Assembly: GCA_018261815.1 (NCBI GenBank)
Contig: JAGTRL010000005.1
Location: forward strand, 1-39,448
Reading direction: 5' to 3'
Source: Pseudomonadota bacterium
GTDB taxonomy: Bacteria > Pseudomonadota > Gammaproteobacteria > Burkholderiales > Burkholderiaceae_C
Length of the DNA: 39,448 nucleotides
In this document: positions 9,125 to 16,847 of the stretch, piece after piece
Layout of the letters: the number at the start of each line of letters is the position of its first letter
How positions within the stretch are numbered: position 1 is the first letter of the stretch
Notes under the pieces: model-generated
What the model was told of the DNA's origin: nothing
What the model saw: the letters and a program-made list of their open reading frames with translations, nothing else
Database searches by the model: none
Translations under genes and position numbers: made by a program

Positions 9125-9161
9125 CAAAATAATTGTACCTACAATTGTTGTAGTTGCAACT
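9117..9161. promoter_or_regulatory. Overlapping divergent promoters with MarR-type operator
   Basis: Rightward: TTGCCC (9117-9122), 17-base spacer, TACAAT (9140-9145) toward the thioesterase. Leftward: TTGCAA (complement of 9154-9159), 16-base spacer, TACAAT (complement of 9132-9137) toward marR. The two -10 boxes are the arms of a perfect inverted repeat AATTGTA-CC-TACAATT (9131-9146). A second perfect palindrome, AGTTGCAACT, covers 9152-9161. The leftward start would fall about one base before the marR ATG, so that message may be leaderless. The operator role is inferred. Confidence 0.6.
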
Positions 9162-9174
9162 GTAGAGACGACGG

Positions 9175-9720
9175 ATGAACGCTGAAGACACGAAAGCCGC
9201 CTGGATCGAGGAGCTCGACGCTGTGCGCCGCCGCGCGATGGCGGCCGGCGCGGAGCCGGGCGTGGCCAGCCCGCAGCAACTGCAGGGCAAGAGCGGCCTG
9301 CAGATCATGCAGGCCATGCTGGCCGGCGAGCTGCCCTTCCCGCACATCATGCAGACGCTGGACTATTCGCTGGTGCAGATCGACAAGGGCCGCGCGGTGT
9401 TCCAAGGCGTGCCGCAGCTGATGCACTACAACCCGCTGGGCAGCGTGCACGGCGGCTGGTATGCGACGCTGCTCGATTCGGCGCTGGGTTGCGCGGTGCA
9501 CACCATGCTGGAGCCCGGCCAGGGCTATACCACGGCCGAGCTGGGCATCCACGTCGTGCGCGCGGCGTCGATGAAGAGCGGCCCGCTGCGCGCCATCGGC
9601 CATGTGGTGCATGTCGGCCGCCAGCTGGCCACGGCGGAGGCGCGCGTCGTGGGCGCCGACGGCAAGCTCTATGCGCACGGCAGCACCACCTGTCTGGTGT
9701 TCCAGGCGCCGCCGCGCTGA
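9175..9720 (+). CDS. PaaI-type hotdog-fold acyl-CoA thioesterase
   Basis: 181 residues. A PaaI/YdiI-like thioesterase that would hydrolyse acyl- or aryl-CoA esters. The active-site helix motif reads VHGGWYATLLDSALG (His92, Gly93-94, Asp101), and the downstream strand TTAELGIHVVRAA is characteristic of the hotdog fold. About 50 N-terminal residues precede the core and are helical. It is divergent from marR and shares its palindromic operator, so it may be co-regulated with the efflux pumps, perhaps as part of a response to an aromatic acid (inference). Confidence 0.88.
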   Translation: MNAEDTKAAWIEELDAVRRRAMAAGAEPGVASPQQLQGKSGLQIMQAMLAGELPFPHIMQTLDYSLVQIDKGRAVFQGVPQLMHYNPLGSVHGGWYATLLDSALGCAVHTMLEPGQGYTTAELGIHVVRAASMKSGPLRAIGHVVHVGRQLATAEARVVGADGKLYAHGSTTCLVFQAPPR

Positions 9721-9757
9721 GACGCTACAGTCGGTGCCCGACCCGCAGGTGCCGACG

Positions 9758-10162
9758 ATGCATGCCCTGGCCGCCATCCACAGCTATCACGCCCACGTGT
9801 ACTACGACCCGGCGCGCACCCGCGGCGTGGCCGAAACGCTGCGCCAGCGTATTGGCGAGCGCTTCGGCGTGCAGCTGGGCCGCTGGCACGACGTGCCGGT
9901 GGGCCCGCACACCGCAGCGATGTACCAGGTCGCCTTCGACACCGAAGTCTTCGCCAGCCTTGTGCCCTGGCTGATGCTCAACCGCGAGGGTCTGGACGTG
10001 CTGGTGCACCCCAACACGCTGGCGCCGCGCGACGACCACCTTCTCCACGCGCTGTGGCTCGGCCAAAAGCTGGCGCTGAAGGAGGCGGTGCTCCCGCTGC
10101 GCTTCGGCGCCGACCAGGAATCGCCGATCGAACCCAACACCACGCCCACCCTCGCACCCTGA
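9758..10162 (+). CDS. DOPA 4,5-dioxygenase family protein
   Basis: 134 residues. It matches the small DOPA-dioxygenase-like family, compact extradiol-type proteins of about 110-130 residues. The N-terminal motif HSYHAHVYYDP and the central GPHTAAMYQV and VLVHPNT segments, rich in metal-ligand histidines, are typical. Fungal members cleave catechols such as DOPA; the bacterial substrate is not established. The ATG at 9758 is preceded by AGGTG. It lies between the thioesterase (37 bases upstream) and nudC (25 bases downstream), probably on one transcript. Confidence 0.85.
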   Translation: MHALAAIHSYHAHVYYDPARTRGVAETLRQRIGERFGVQLGRWHDVPVGPHTAAMYQVAFDTEVFASLVPWLMLNREGLDVLVHPNTLAPRDDHLLHALWLGQKLALKEAVLPLRFGADQESPIEPNTTPTLAP

Positions 10163-10187
10163 GCGGGCTTCAACCAGACTCCCGCCC

Positions 10188-10997
10188 ATGATCTTCGTCC
10201 CCGCCGTGCAACCGTTGGCCGCGGCCACGCCGCTGGCCTGGTGCTTTGCCTTCTTCGACGGCAAGCTGCTGCTGCCCGACGCCCGGGCCTTGCAGCCGCT
10301 GGCGGTTCAAGGCTTCGAACACCTGGCGCTTGCGCGCCACTACCTGGGCCGGCTGGACGAGGTCGATTGCTGGGCTCTGCATCTGAGCGAGGCGCCTGCC
10401 GGGTGGAAGGGCACCGCGCTGCGCGCGGCGATGCTGCAGTTTCCCGACGCGCTGATGGGCGTGGCCAGCCGCGCGGCCCAGGTGCTGGAATGGGACCGTG
10501 CGCACCGCTTCTGCGGCGTGTGCGGCACGCCCACCGAATTGCAGGCGCACGAACGCTCGCGCAAATGCCCGGCCTGCGGCCACAGCGCCTACCCGCGGCT
10601 GAGCCCTGCGATGATGGTGCTGATCTGGCGCGGTCGCGAGCTGCTGCTGGCACGCTCGCCGCACTACGCGCCAGGCATGTTCAGCGCACTGGCCGGCTTC
10701 GTCGAGACCGGCGAATCGCTGGAAGATTGCGTGCATCGAGAGGTGGCCGAGGAAGTGGGCGTGACCGTGAGCGGCCTGCGCTACTACGGCAGCCAGAGCT
10801 GGCCATTCCCGCACAGCCTGATGGTGGCCTACACCGCGCAATGGGCCGGTGGCGAGGTGATGCCGCAGGAAGACGAGATCGAAGCCGCCGGCTGGTTCGA
10901 CATCGACGCGCTGCCCGGCATCCCGCCGCGGTTTTCGATCGCCGGGCACCTGATCCGCGACAGCGTCGAACGACTGCGCAACGGCCTGGCACCTTGA
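10188..10997 (+). CDS. nudC: NAD+ diphosphatase / RNA deNADding Nudix hydrolase NudC
   Basis: 269 residues, close to the E. coli enzyme in length. NudC hydrolyses NAD(H) to nicotinamide mononucleotide and AMP and removes NAD caps from RNA. A four-cysteine zinc ribbon (Cys109, 112, 127, 130) precedes the Nudix box GX5EX7REVAEEVG (about 170-192). The NudC-specific SQSWPFPHS motif at 202-210 distinguishes it from other Nudix proteins. Its stop converges on that of a MarR gene 45 bases away, with no clear hairpin between them. Confidence 0.95.
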   Translation: MIFVPAVQPLAAATPLAWCFAFFDGKLLLPDARALQPLAVQGFEHLALARHYLGRLDEVDCWALHLSEAPAGWKGTALRAAMLQFPDALMGVASRAAQVLEWDRAHRFCGVCGTPTELQAHERSRKCPACGHSAYPRLSPAMMVLIWRGRELLLARSPHYAPGMFSALAGFVETGESLEDCVHREVAEEVGVTVSGLRYYGSQSWPFPHSLMVAYTAQWAGGEVMPQEDEIEAAGWFDIDALPGIPPRFSIAGHLIRDSVERLRNGLAP

Positions 10998-11042
10998 CCT
11001 GCCTGCGCTCGGCTTGGGCGTCCCGGCGCACCGAAGGTCTTC

Positions 11043-11564
11043 TCAGAGCTGCGCCAACGGCATGCCGGCGGCGCCCGATTCAGGGCGCAGCAGCGCGATC
11101 AGTAGTGCAAGGTCGGCTTCGAGCCGGGTCAGCGCCTCGGCGTCGAGCTGCGCGATGGCCGCCGGCAGCACGCCGCTGAACGGCCCCGGTGCACGCCGCA
11201 GCACCTCGTCGCCGGCAGGCAGCAGGCGCAGCTGCACGGCGCGGCGGTCCTCGCCCTTGCGTTCGGCCGTGAGCAAGCCCATCGCCACCAGGGCCCGCAC
11301 CAGGTTGCTGGCGGTCGTCTGCTGGATGTCCATGGCACGCGCCAGCGCGTTGACGCCGATGCCGGGCTGCAGCGCGACGACACTTAGCGCCCACAACTGC
11401 GCACCGCCGATGCCGGCGACCTTCTCGACCTGGCGGAAATGGGACTTCACGGCATTGAAGACCTGGCGAAACTGGCGCAGCACGCGTGCGGCCGAGTCCG
11501 GCATCGCAGCGGCAGCCGGCGGCGCCGATACGGAATCAGGCACGGTGGGTGTCGTCGAGTTCAT
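11043..11564 (-). CDS. MarR family transcriptional regulator
   Basis: 173 residues. The centre (about residues 55-115) is a MarR winged helix: GINALARAM-like helices, DIQQTTASNLVRALVAMGLL as recognition region and a wing with GEDRRAVQLRL. About 25 Pro/Ala-rich residues precede it. The start codon lies within the last codons of otsB (29-base overlap), so it is the third gene of the otsA-otsB-marR transcript and may regulate trehalose synthesis, although family members can also act elsewhere. No ligand can be predicted. Confidence 0.9.
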   Translation of the reverse strand: MNSTTPTVPDSVSAPPAAAAMPDSAARVLRQFRQVFNAVKSHFRQVEKVAGIGGAQLWALSVVALQPGIGVNALARAMDIQQTTASNLVRALVAMGLLTAERKGEDRRAVQLRLLPAGDEVLRRAPGPFSGVLPAAIAQLDAEALTRLEADLALLIALLRPESGAAGMPLAQL

Positions 11565-12306
11565 CGATCATGGTCTGCAAGGCCACGGCCATTTCGGCCG
11601 GGCTGTCGAGAAAGAAGCGCGCCCGTGAGTGCGGATCGTCGCGACCGATGCGCACCGTCAGCCAGTGCGGCGGCGCGGCGACGAACACCGGCTCGTCGTT
11701 GACATCGTCACCGGCGAAGAACGCACTGTCGCAACTGGCGCGCGCCACCAGCGAACGCACCGCCTCGGCCTTGTCGGGGGCGCCGGCGGCCACGACATTT
11801 TCGACCATCTTGCCGGAGAACAGGCTCAGTGCCGGATCGTCCGTCAGCTGCAGCGCATCGATCGCCGCGCGCGCGCGTTCGCGGTCCGGGGCCAGCCGGT
11901 AGTGCAGCGCGATCGACGCGCCCTTGTCCTCGACGAAGACACCGGCGGCGTCGATGGCGCCGCCGTGGGCCTCGATGCGCCCGCGCAGCGGGTCGAGGCG
12001 GCGCGTGAGGGCCTCGGCCGCCGCCGCATCAGTGACGTCCTCGGCCCCATGGCTGCCGACGACGAAGCGCGGCTCGAAGCCGAGCCGGCCGCGCAGGTCC
12101 GCGACGGCACGCCCGGTGACGATCGCCACCGGCAGCCGCCGCGCCAGCCGCTCAAGCTGCAAGGCCACGGCGCGCGGAATGCGCGCATCGCACGGCCGCG
12201 GCACGATCGGCGCCAGCGTGCCGTCGAAGTCGAAGGCCAGCAGCGGCCGCCGTCGCAGCAGCGCGGCCAGCGCTTCGCGCCCCGCCACCGAGAACAGATG
12301 CTTCAT
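11536..12306 (-). CDS. otsB: Trehalose-6-phosphate phosphatase
   Basis: 256 residues. A HAD-superfamily phosphatase that removes phosphate from trehalose 6-phosphate. The nucleophile motif FDFDGTLAPI (Asp26, Asp28) and the later GDDVNDEPVF metal-binding motif are intact, with VTGR and GSHGAE in between as in OtsB cap-domain enzymes. AGGAGG stands eight bases before the ATG at 12306; another ATG one codon earlier (12309) is possible. It follows otsA by about a dozen bases, and the two form the OtsAB pathway. Confidence 0.95.
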   Translation of the reverse strand: MKHLFSVAGREALAALLRRRPLLAFDFDGTLAPIVPRPCDARIPRAVALQLERLARRLPVAIVTGRAVADLRGRLGFEPRFVVGSHGAEDVTDAAAAEALTRRLDPLRGRIEAHGGAIDAAGVFVEDKGASIALHYRLAPDRERARAAIDALQLTDDPALSLFSGKMVENVVAAGAPDKAEAVRSLVARASCDSAFFAGDDVNDEPVFVAAPPHWLTVRIGRDDPHSRARFFLDSPAEMAVALQTMIDELDDTHRA

Positions 12307-12320
12307 CATGCAATCCTCCT

Positions 12321-14579
12321 TCACTCGGCCTGGTAGCGTCGCACGCGCGCCTCGATGCGCGAGCGCAGCCGCCAGCGCCCAGCGTCGGCCAGCATGCGCC
12401 CGGCCCAGCGGTAGACGTTGAACTCGCGCACCGTGCTGCGCAGGCTGGCCATGCGCTCGCGCTGCTCGGCCTCGGGCATCGTCGCCGCGCGCTGCAGCGC
12501 GTCCGCGGTCTCCTCCACGTGGTAGGGGTTGACGATCAGCGCCTCGTTCAGCTCGCGGGCTGCGCCTGCAAAACGGCTGAGCACGAGCACGCCGCGCAGG
12601 TCGTCGCGCACCGCGATGAACTCCTTGCACACCAGGTTCATGCCGTCGTGCAGGCTGGTGACGATGCAGATGTCGGCGGCTCGGAACAGCTCGGTCAGCG
12701 CATCGTGCTCGTGGTGCTGCGCCAGCAGCCGCACCGGCTCGTAGCCGGGGCGGCCGAAGCGCTGGTTGATGCGGTCGGCCAGGCGCTGCACGCGCTGCTG
12801 GAAGCTGCGGTACTCCTCGAGCGCGCTGCGCGTCGGCGCGGCGACCTGCACGAAGACGAATCGGCCAATCCATTCGGGGGACTTCTCGAGCAGCCGCTCG
12901 ACCGCGTGCATGCGCTCGATGATGCCCTTGGTGTAGTCGAAGCGGTCGACGCCGACGGCCAGGCAGACGTCGGCGGGCAGCCCGAGCCTTTCGATGACAC
13001 GGCGCCGGCATGCGTCGACCGGTGCCCATGCCGCAACCTCGGCGTCGCCGGGCCACTCGATCGAGATCGGATAGCTCTCGACCAGCGTTTCCTTCTGCTT
13101 GTACGAGATCGTCGAATGTTCGTGCTCGATGCGCGCCTCCAGGTACCGGTCCACCGTCTCGATGAAGTTCTTGCAGTGGTAGCGCGTGTGGAAGCCGAGG
13201 ATCGTGCTGCCGAGCATGCCGCGCAGGATCTCGCGCCGCCACGGGCAGATGCCGAAGGACTCGGGGTTCGGCCAGGGGATGTGCCAGAAGGTGAGGATCG
13301 TGGCCTGCGGCAGCTTCTCGCGCACCATCGCCGGCAACAGCGCGAAGTGATAGTCCTGCACCAGCACCACCGGGTCCTCGCCGCGCGCCTCGGCCACCAC
13401 CGCGTCGGCGAAGCGCTGGTTGACCTTGCGGTAGGCCTCCCAGTCGGATTCGCGGAACACCGGCCGCACGTGCGCGACGTGGCACAGCGGCCACATGCCT
13501 TCGTTGGCGAAGCCGTAGTAGTAGCCCTGCTCCTCCTCTTCGGTGAGCCAGATGCGGCGCAGCGAGTACTCCGGGTGCGCCGGCGGCACGCCGACGCGGT
13601 CGAAGGCGTCGACGACCTCGCGGTCGCCGCTGCCGCTGCCGTGCGCGATCCAGGTGCCGCTGCAAGCGCGCATCACCGGCTCGACCGCGGTGACCAAGCC
13701 GCTGGCCGGACGCTTGACGATGATGCCGCCGTCGCTGCGCTCGTGGATGTACGGCTCGCGGTTGGAGACGACGATCACCTGGTCGCCGCTGAGCTGCGTG
13801 CGCAGCAGCGAGCGCAGCCGCGCAGCGTTCCAGGTCGCGTCCGGCCCCTGGGCGCGGCGGTACTCGTCCTCGAGGTCGCGCAGCCGGGCGCGCAGTTCGG
13901 TCGCCAGCGGAGCCAGTTCGGGAGCCGGCAGCCAGGGCGTGAGGATGCCCTCGCCGCGCATCAGCGCGCGCGTGCCCTTGACCCAGCCGCGCCAGCTGAG
14001 CTGCGCCACCACCATCGTGATGAATGCGATCACCACACCGAGCGCGGTGATCAGCCCGATCAGGTAGCGGCGCGTGTCCTGACTGCGGCGGTCGATGAAG
14101 CTGAGGTCGTGAAGCAGGATCAAGCGACCCAGCAGCTGCGGCGATCCGGGCAGCATCCCCAGGACCGGATGCGATCCGACGTTCACCGTGCCGCCCGTGA
14201 GCTGCAGCCGTGGGTCGGCCTGCGCGGACAGCGTCACCGCCTCGGCGCAGCTCAATGCCGGCGGATACCCCGCAGTGCTCTGAAGCAAGCGGTTGTCGGG
14301 GCTGCACAGGCCGATCGCGAACAGCCGTTCGTCCTGGGTCGTGCGCTCGAACAGCGCCTTCAGGCGCGTGCTTCGGTCGGCCTGCAGCGCCTCGGCCACC
14401 GAATCGGACAATGCGTTGGCCACCAGCATGCCGCGGCTGTTCAAGTCGCGGCTGAACCAGCGCAAGGTCAATTGGTCGAGAAACGGCACCGACAGATAGG
14501 CCGCGGCGACCAGTGCCACCAACAGCGGCAGCAGGAAACGCAACTGCAGCCGCAGCGTCTTCAGCACGGCCACGGCCAA
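12321..14579 (-). CDS. otsA: Membrane-anchored trehalose-6-phosphate synthase with sensor-like N-terminus
   Basis: 752 residues against ~470 for the E. coli enzyme. The C-terminal GT20 domain (about 267-735) makes trehalose 6-phosphate from UDP-glucose and glucose 6-phosphate. It keeps the [11 protein letters not shown] segment, [10 protein letters not shown] (Arg546, Lys551) and [11 protein letters not shown] (Asp645, Glu653). The usual HDYH motif is QDYH (408-411). Ahead of it are one membrane helix (14-34), a ~135-residue extracytoplasmic segment, a second helix (172-194) and a HAMP-like linker, the layout of a membrane sensor. The frame begins at TTG 14579 with GTG codons just after, and no good ribosome-binding site is seen, so the start is uncertain. 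A related GT20 activity such as glucosylglycerol-phosphate synthase is not excluded, but the otsB neighbour favours OtsA. Confidence 0.9.
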   Translation of the reverse strand: MAVAVLKTLRLQLRFLLPLLVALVAAAYLSVPFLDQLTLRWFSRDLNSRGMLVANALSDSVAEALQADRSTRLKALFERTTQDERLFAIGLCSPDNRLLQSTAGYPPALSCAEAVTLSAQADPRLQLTGGTVNVGSHPVLGMLPGSPQLLGRLILLHDLSFIDRRSQDTRRYLIGLITALGVVIAFITMVVAQLSWRGWVKGTRALMRGEGILTPWLPAPELAPLATELRARLRDLEDEYRRAQGPDATWNAARLRSLLRTQLSGDQVIVVSNREPYIHERSDGGIIVKRPASGLVTAVEPVMRACSGTWIAHGSGSGDREVVDAFDRVGVPPAHPEYSLRRIWLTEEEEQGYYYGFANEGMWPLCHVAHVRPVFRESDWEAYRKVNQRFADAVVAEARGEDPVVLVQDYHFALLPAMVREKLPQATILTFWHIPWPNPESFGICPWRREILRGMLGSTILGFHTRYHCKNFIETVDRYLEARIEHEHSTISYKQKETLVESYPISIEWPGDAEVAAWAPVDACRRRVIERLGLPADVCLAVGVDRFDYTKGIIERMHAVERLLEKSPEWIGRFVFVQVAAPTRSALEEYRSFQQRVQRLADRINQRFGRPGYEPVRLLAQHHEHDALTELFRAADICIVTSLHDGMNLVCKEFIAVRDDLRGVLVLSRFAGAARELNEALIVNPYHVEETADALQRAATMPEAEQRERMASLRSTVREFNVYRWAGRMLADAGRWRLRSRIEARVRRYQAE

Positions 14580-14610
14580 GCGAGTCGCCGCGGCGCTAGG
14601 ACATCGGGTA

Positions 14611-14639
14611 GGGACAAGGCTTGCATGGCTAATTATATT
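14611..14639 (+). promoter_or_regulatory. Candidate promoter for the mscS gene
   Basis: GGGACA (14611-14616), a 17-base spacer and TATATT (14634-14639) point toward the mechanosensitive channel gene. The -10 overlaps that of the leftward otsA promoter, so the two promoters would compete for polymerase or share regulators. An alternative -10, TACAAT, lies at 14650-14655 without a good -35. Confidence 0.4.
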
Positions 14640-14660
14640 TGCTCAAATATACAATACCAA
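14632..14660 (-). promoter_or_regulatory. Sigma70-type promoter for otsA-otsB-marR
   Basis: On the minus strand TTGGTA (complement of 14655-14660) is followed after 17 bases by a perfect TATAAT (complement of 14632-14637). It sits in an AT-rich island unlike its surroundings, about 50 bases before the otsA start codon. This is the best core promoter I see in the window. Confidence 0.6.
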
Positions 14661-14711
14661 CATCCAAGCACTTTCGCTTCGACCCGGCCTGCCGCCGGGC
14701 GTTCAGCAACG

Positions 14712-14745
14712 GGCCCGGCATCCAGCATGCCTGCGCGGCCGGGCC
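14712..14745 (+). promoter_or_regulatory. Hairpin in the mscS leader
   Basis: GGCCCGGC (14712-14719) pairs perfectly with GCCGGGCC (14738-14745) around an 18-base loop, just eight bases upstream of the AAGGAGG ribosome-binding site (14754-14760). It could influence translation or stability of the leader, but no alternative pairing that hides the ribosome site was found by eye. Confidence 0.4.
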
Positions 14746-14770
14746 ATCACCTCAAGGAGGACCCCACCCC

Positions 14771-15628
14771 ATGATCGACACCACCTGGATCGCTGGCCTG
14801 CTCGGAGACCGCGAGAGCTGGGGCAGCGTCGCCATGACCGCGTTGCGCATCGCCGCCATCGTCATCGCCGCCTGGCTCTCGATCGTCGTCGGGCAGAACG
14901 CCGTGCGCAGGCTGCGCGTGCGCATCGCCAACCGGCTCGACGACCGCGAAGCGGTGCAGCGCGCCGAGACGCTCGGCCGCGTGGTGCGCTACCTGATCGC
15001 GGTCGTGGTCTCGGCCATCGCACTGATGCTGGTGCTCGGCGAAGTCGGCGTCAGCGTCGCGCCGATCCTCGGTGCCGCCGGGGTGGCCGGCCTGGCCATC
15101 GGCTTCGGTGCGCAAAGCCTCGTCAAGGACTACTTCACCGGCTTCTTCCTGCTGCTCGAGAACCAGATCCGCCAGGGCGACGTCGTCAAGCTGGGCGAAC
15201 ACTCCGGTCTGGTCGAAGAGGTGACGCTGCGCTACGTGCGGCTGCGCGACTACGACGGCAACGTGCACTTCGTGCCCAACGGCCAGATCAGCAGCGTCGT
15301 CAACATGGCGCGCGGCTTCGCGCAGGCGGTGATCGACGTCAGCGTCGCCTACGCCACCGACATCGACAACGCAATGAAGGTGATGCGCGAGGTTGCCGCC
15401 GAACTGCGCAGCGACCCGGCCTACAGCGGGCGCATCCTCGACGACATCGACATCGCCGGCGTCGACAAGTGGGCCGATTCGGCAGTGATCATCCGCTCGC
15501 GCTTCCGCGTCAAGCCGCTCGAACAGTGGGCGGTGCGGCGCGAGTACCTGCGCAGGCTCAAGGCCGCCTTCGACCGCTGCGAGATCGAAATTCCCTTCCC
15601 GCAGATGAAGCTGCACCTGCCGGCGTGA
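14771..15628 (+). CDS. MscS-type mechanosensitive ion channel
   Basis: 285 residues, as in E. coli MscS (286). It opens under membrane tension to release solutes on osmotic downshock. Three hydrophobic helices lie in the first ~125 residues; the pore-lining third one has the Gly/Ala-rich GAAGVAGLAIGFGAQSL pattern, followed by KDYFTGFF and LLENQIRQGD at the start of the beta domain. PNGQISSVVN is also typical. AAGGAGG ten bases before the ATG fixes the start; the frame continues upstream but that part is non-coding leader. The gene is divergent from otsA, which fits a shared osmotic role. Confidence 0.93.
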   Translation: MIDTTWIAGLLGDRESWGSVAMTALRIAAIVIAAWLSIVVGQNAVRRLRVRIANRLDDREAVQRAETLGRVVRYLIAVVVSAIALMLVLGEVGVSVAPILGAAGVAGLAIGFGAQSLVKDYFTGFFLLLENQIRQGDVVKLGEHSGLVEEVTLRYVRLRDYDGNVHFVPNGQISSVVNMARGFAQAVIDVSVAYATDIDNAMKVMREVAAELRSDPAYSGRILDDIDIAGVDKWADSAVIIRSRFRVKPLEQWAVRREYLRRLKAAFDRCEIEIPFPQMKLHLPA

Positions 15629-15633
15629 AAATT

Positions 15634-15665
15634 GGCGGCGGCGCTCACCACGGGCTGCCGCCGCC
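15634..15665 (-). terminator. Intrinsic terminator of the trehalose/glucan operon
   Basis: Read on the minus strand, GGCGGCGGC (complement of 15657-15665) pairs with GCCGCCGCC (complement of 15634-15642), a nine-pair GC stem with a 14-base loop, followed by AATTTT. The TGA stop codon of the last operon gene lies in the loop. On the plus strand it also lies just after the mscS stop but lacks a T-tract there. Confidence 0.7.
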
Positions 15666-16847
15666 GTCCAGAGCGCGCCGCGCGAGCAGGAAGGTCGCCG
15701 CGTTCCAACTCTGCCCGGCCATGCCGCGCGGCTCGAGCGTGCGGCCATGGAACCACTCGGTGAAGCGCCAGCCGCGCTGCGCGTTGGCCTCGGCCAGCGC
15801 CTGCAGCGCCTGTGCCGCCTGATCGCACAGCCCGAGCCGGGCGAGCATCAGCACCCAGAAGCCACCGACGAAGGGCCACAGCCCGCCGTTGTGGTACTGG
15901 TGCACCAGGTTCTGTCGGTGGCGCCCCATGTACGGCCGCCACAAGGGATGCGCCGGCGTCAGCGGATGCAGCGTGACACGAATCGGCCAGGGCCGGTCGG
16001 CGCCTGCCGTGGCGATGGTGTGCGCGATGCGGTGGCCCGTCGACTCCGGCGCCAGGCCGCACAGCACGGCCAGCAGATTGCCGAAGACGTCCCCCTCGTT
16101 GCCGGCGAAGGCAAAGTTGACGAAGCTCAGGTACAGGCCCGAGTCGGTGCGGCCACGGCGCGCGTAATGGCGCAGCAGCCGCGCGCGGTGGTATTCGGGC
16201 AGGTCGTGCTGGTACGGGTTGAACAGGTGGTTGAAGTGATGGTGCGTCGCGTCGATGGCCTCGAGGCCGTAGCGCCGCTTGACGTCGTGCCACAGCGCGT
16301 TGCTGTAGAGCACGTAGCCCGAGCGCGGCATGATGTCGGCCCAGTCGCTGGCCTCGTTCTGCTGCAGCAGGCGGAAGTGCGGATGCTCCTGCGCCTGCAG
16401 CCAGGCAATGGCGCGGCGCACCGCCGGAGCCCACCGGCGCTGCGCGACGCAGCCGGCGCGCCGCAGATGGTCGACGGCGATCAGCCACCACAGCGTCGCG
16501 TCGATGCAGCCCAGGTACCAGAAGTCGGCGTCCTGCCCTTCGGGATCGACGTACTTCGGAATCTGGCCGTTCGACGCCTGGCACGCCGCCAATGCGTCCA
16601 GGCTGGCGACCGCGCCGCGCTCCAGCACTGCGTCGCCGCTGTCGCACATCGCCAGCACGCAGATCGCCGCATCGCGGCCGAAGATGCGCGTGTAGCGGCG
16701 CGCGTCGGCAGCGGCGCTGCGCGTCGCCGCCAGGATGCCACTGGACGTGAGGTTGGCGCGCAGCAGCGCCAGCGACGCCGCACTGCAGACGTCGATCAGT
16801 GGCGCATCATCGGTCGGCGGTTGTGGCAAGGGGGCGGTCGACGGCAT
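15645..16847 (-). CDS. Six-hairpin (alpha/alpha barrel) glycosidase, GH100 or amylo-1,6-glucosidase-like
   Basis: 400 residues; the last gene of the operon. Segments such as YTRIFGRDAAICVLAM, GQIPKYVDP, WYLGCIDATLWWL, QYHNGGLWPFVGGFW and AGQSWNAATFLLA resemble (alpha/alpha)6 glycosidases: bacterial amylo-alpha-1,6-glucosidase-like proteins and the GH100 alkaline invertases, whose NGGxWP motif is very similar. A role in trimming a glucan or cleaving a glucoside is likely, but the substrate is not clear from sequence. No signal peptide, so cytoplasmic. The ATG at 16847 was chosen because the conserved part begins soon after it; it overlaps treY by 41 bases. A terminator hairpin encloses its stop codon. 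Confidence 0.75.
   Translation of the reverse strand: MPSTAPLPQPPTDDAPLIDVCSAASLALLRANLTSSGILAATRSAAADARRYTRIFGRDAAICVLAMCDSGDAVLERGAVASLDALAACQASNGQIPKYVDPEGQDADFWYLGCIDATLWWLIAVDHLRRAGCVAQRRWAPAVRRAIAWLQAQEHPHFRLLQQNEASDWADIMPRSGYVLYSNALWHDVKRRYGLEAIDATHHHFNHLFNPYQHDLPEYHRARLLRHYARRGRTDSGLYLSFVNFAFAGNEGDVFGNLLAVLCGLAPESTGHRIAHTIATAGADRPWPIRVTLHPLTPAHPLWRPYMGRHRQNLVHQYHNGGLWPFVGGFWVLMLARLGLCDQAAQALQALAEANAQRGWRFTEWFHGRTLEPRGMAGQSWNAATFLLARRALDGGGSPW

Noticed and set aside
10998-11042. Bidirectional terminator between nudC and marR
   Set aside because: Only short scattered complementarity was found in the 45 bases; no stable stem.
12519-14774. Very long open frame on the plus strand opposite otsA
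   Set aside because: Low-complexity antisense translation rich in Arg, Ala, Gln and His. It is a shadow of high-GC codon use in otsA and has no family motif.
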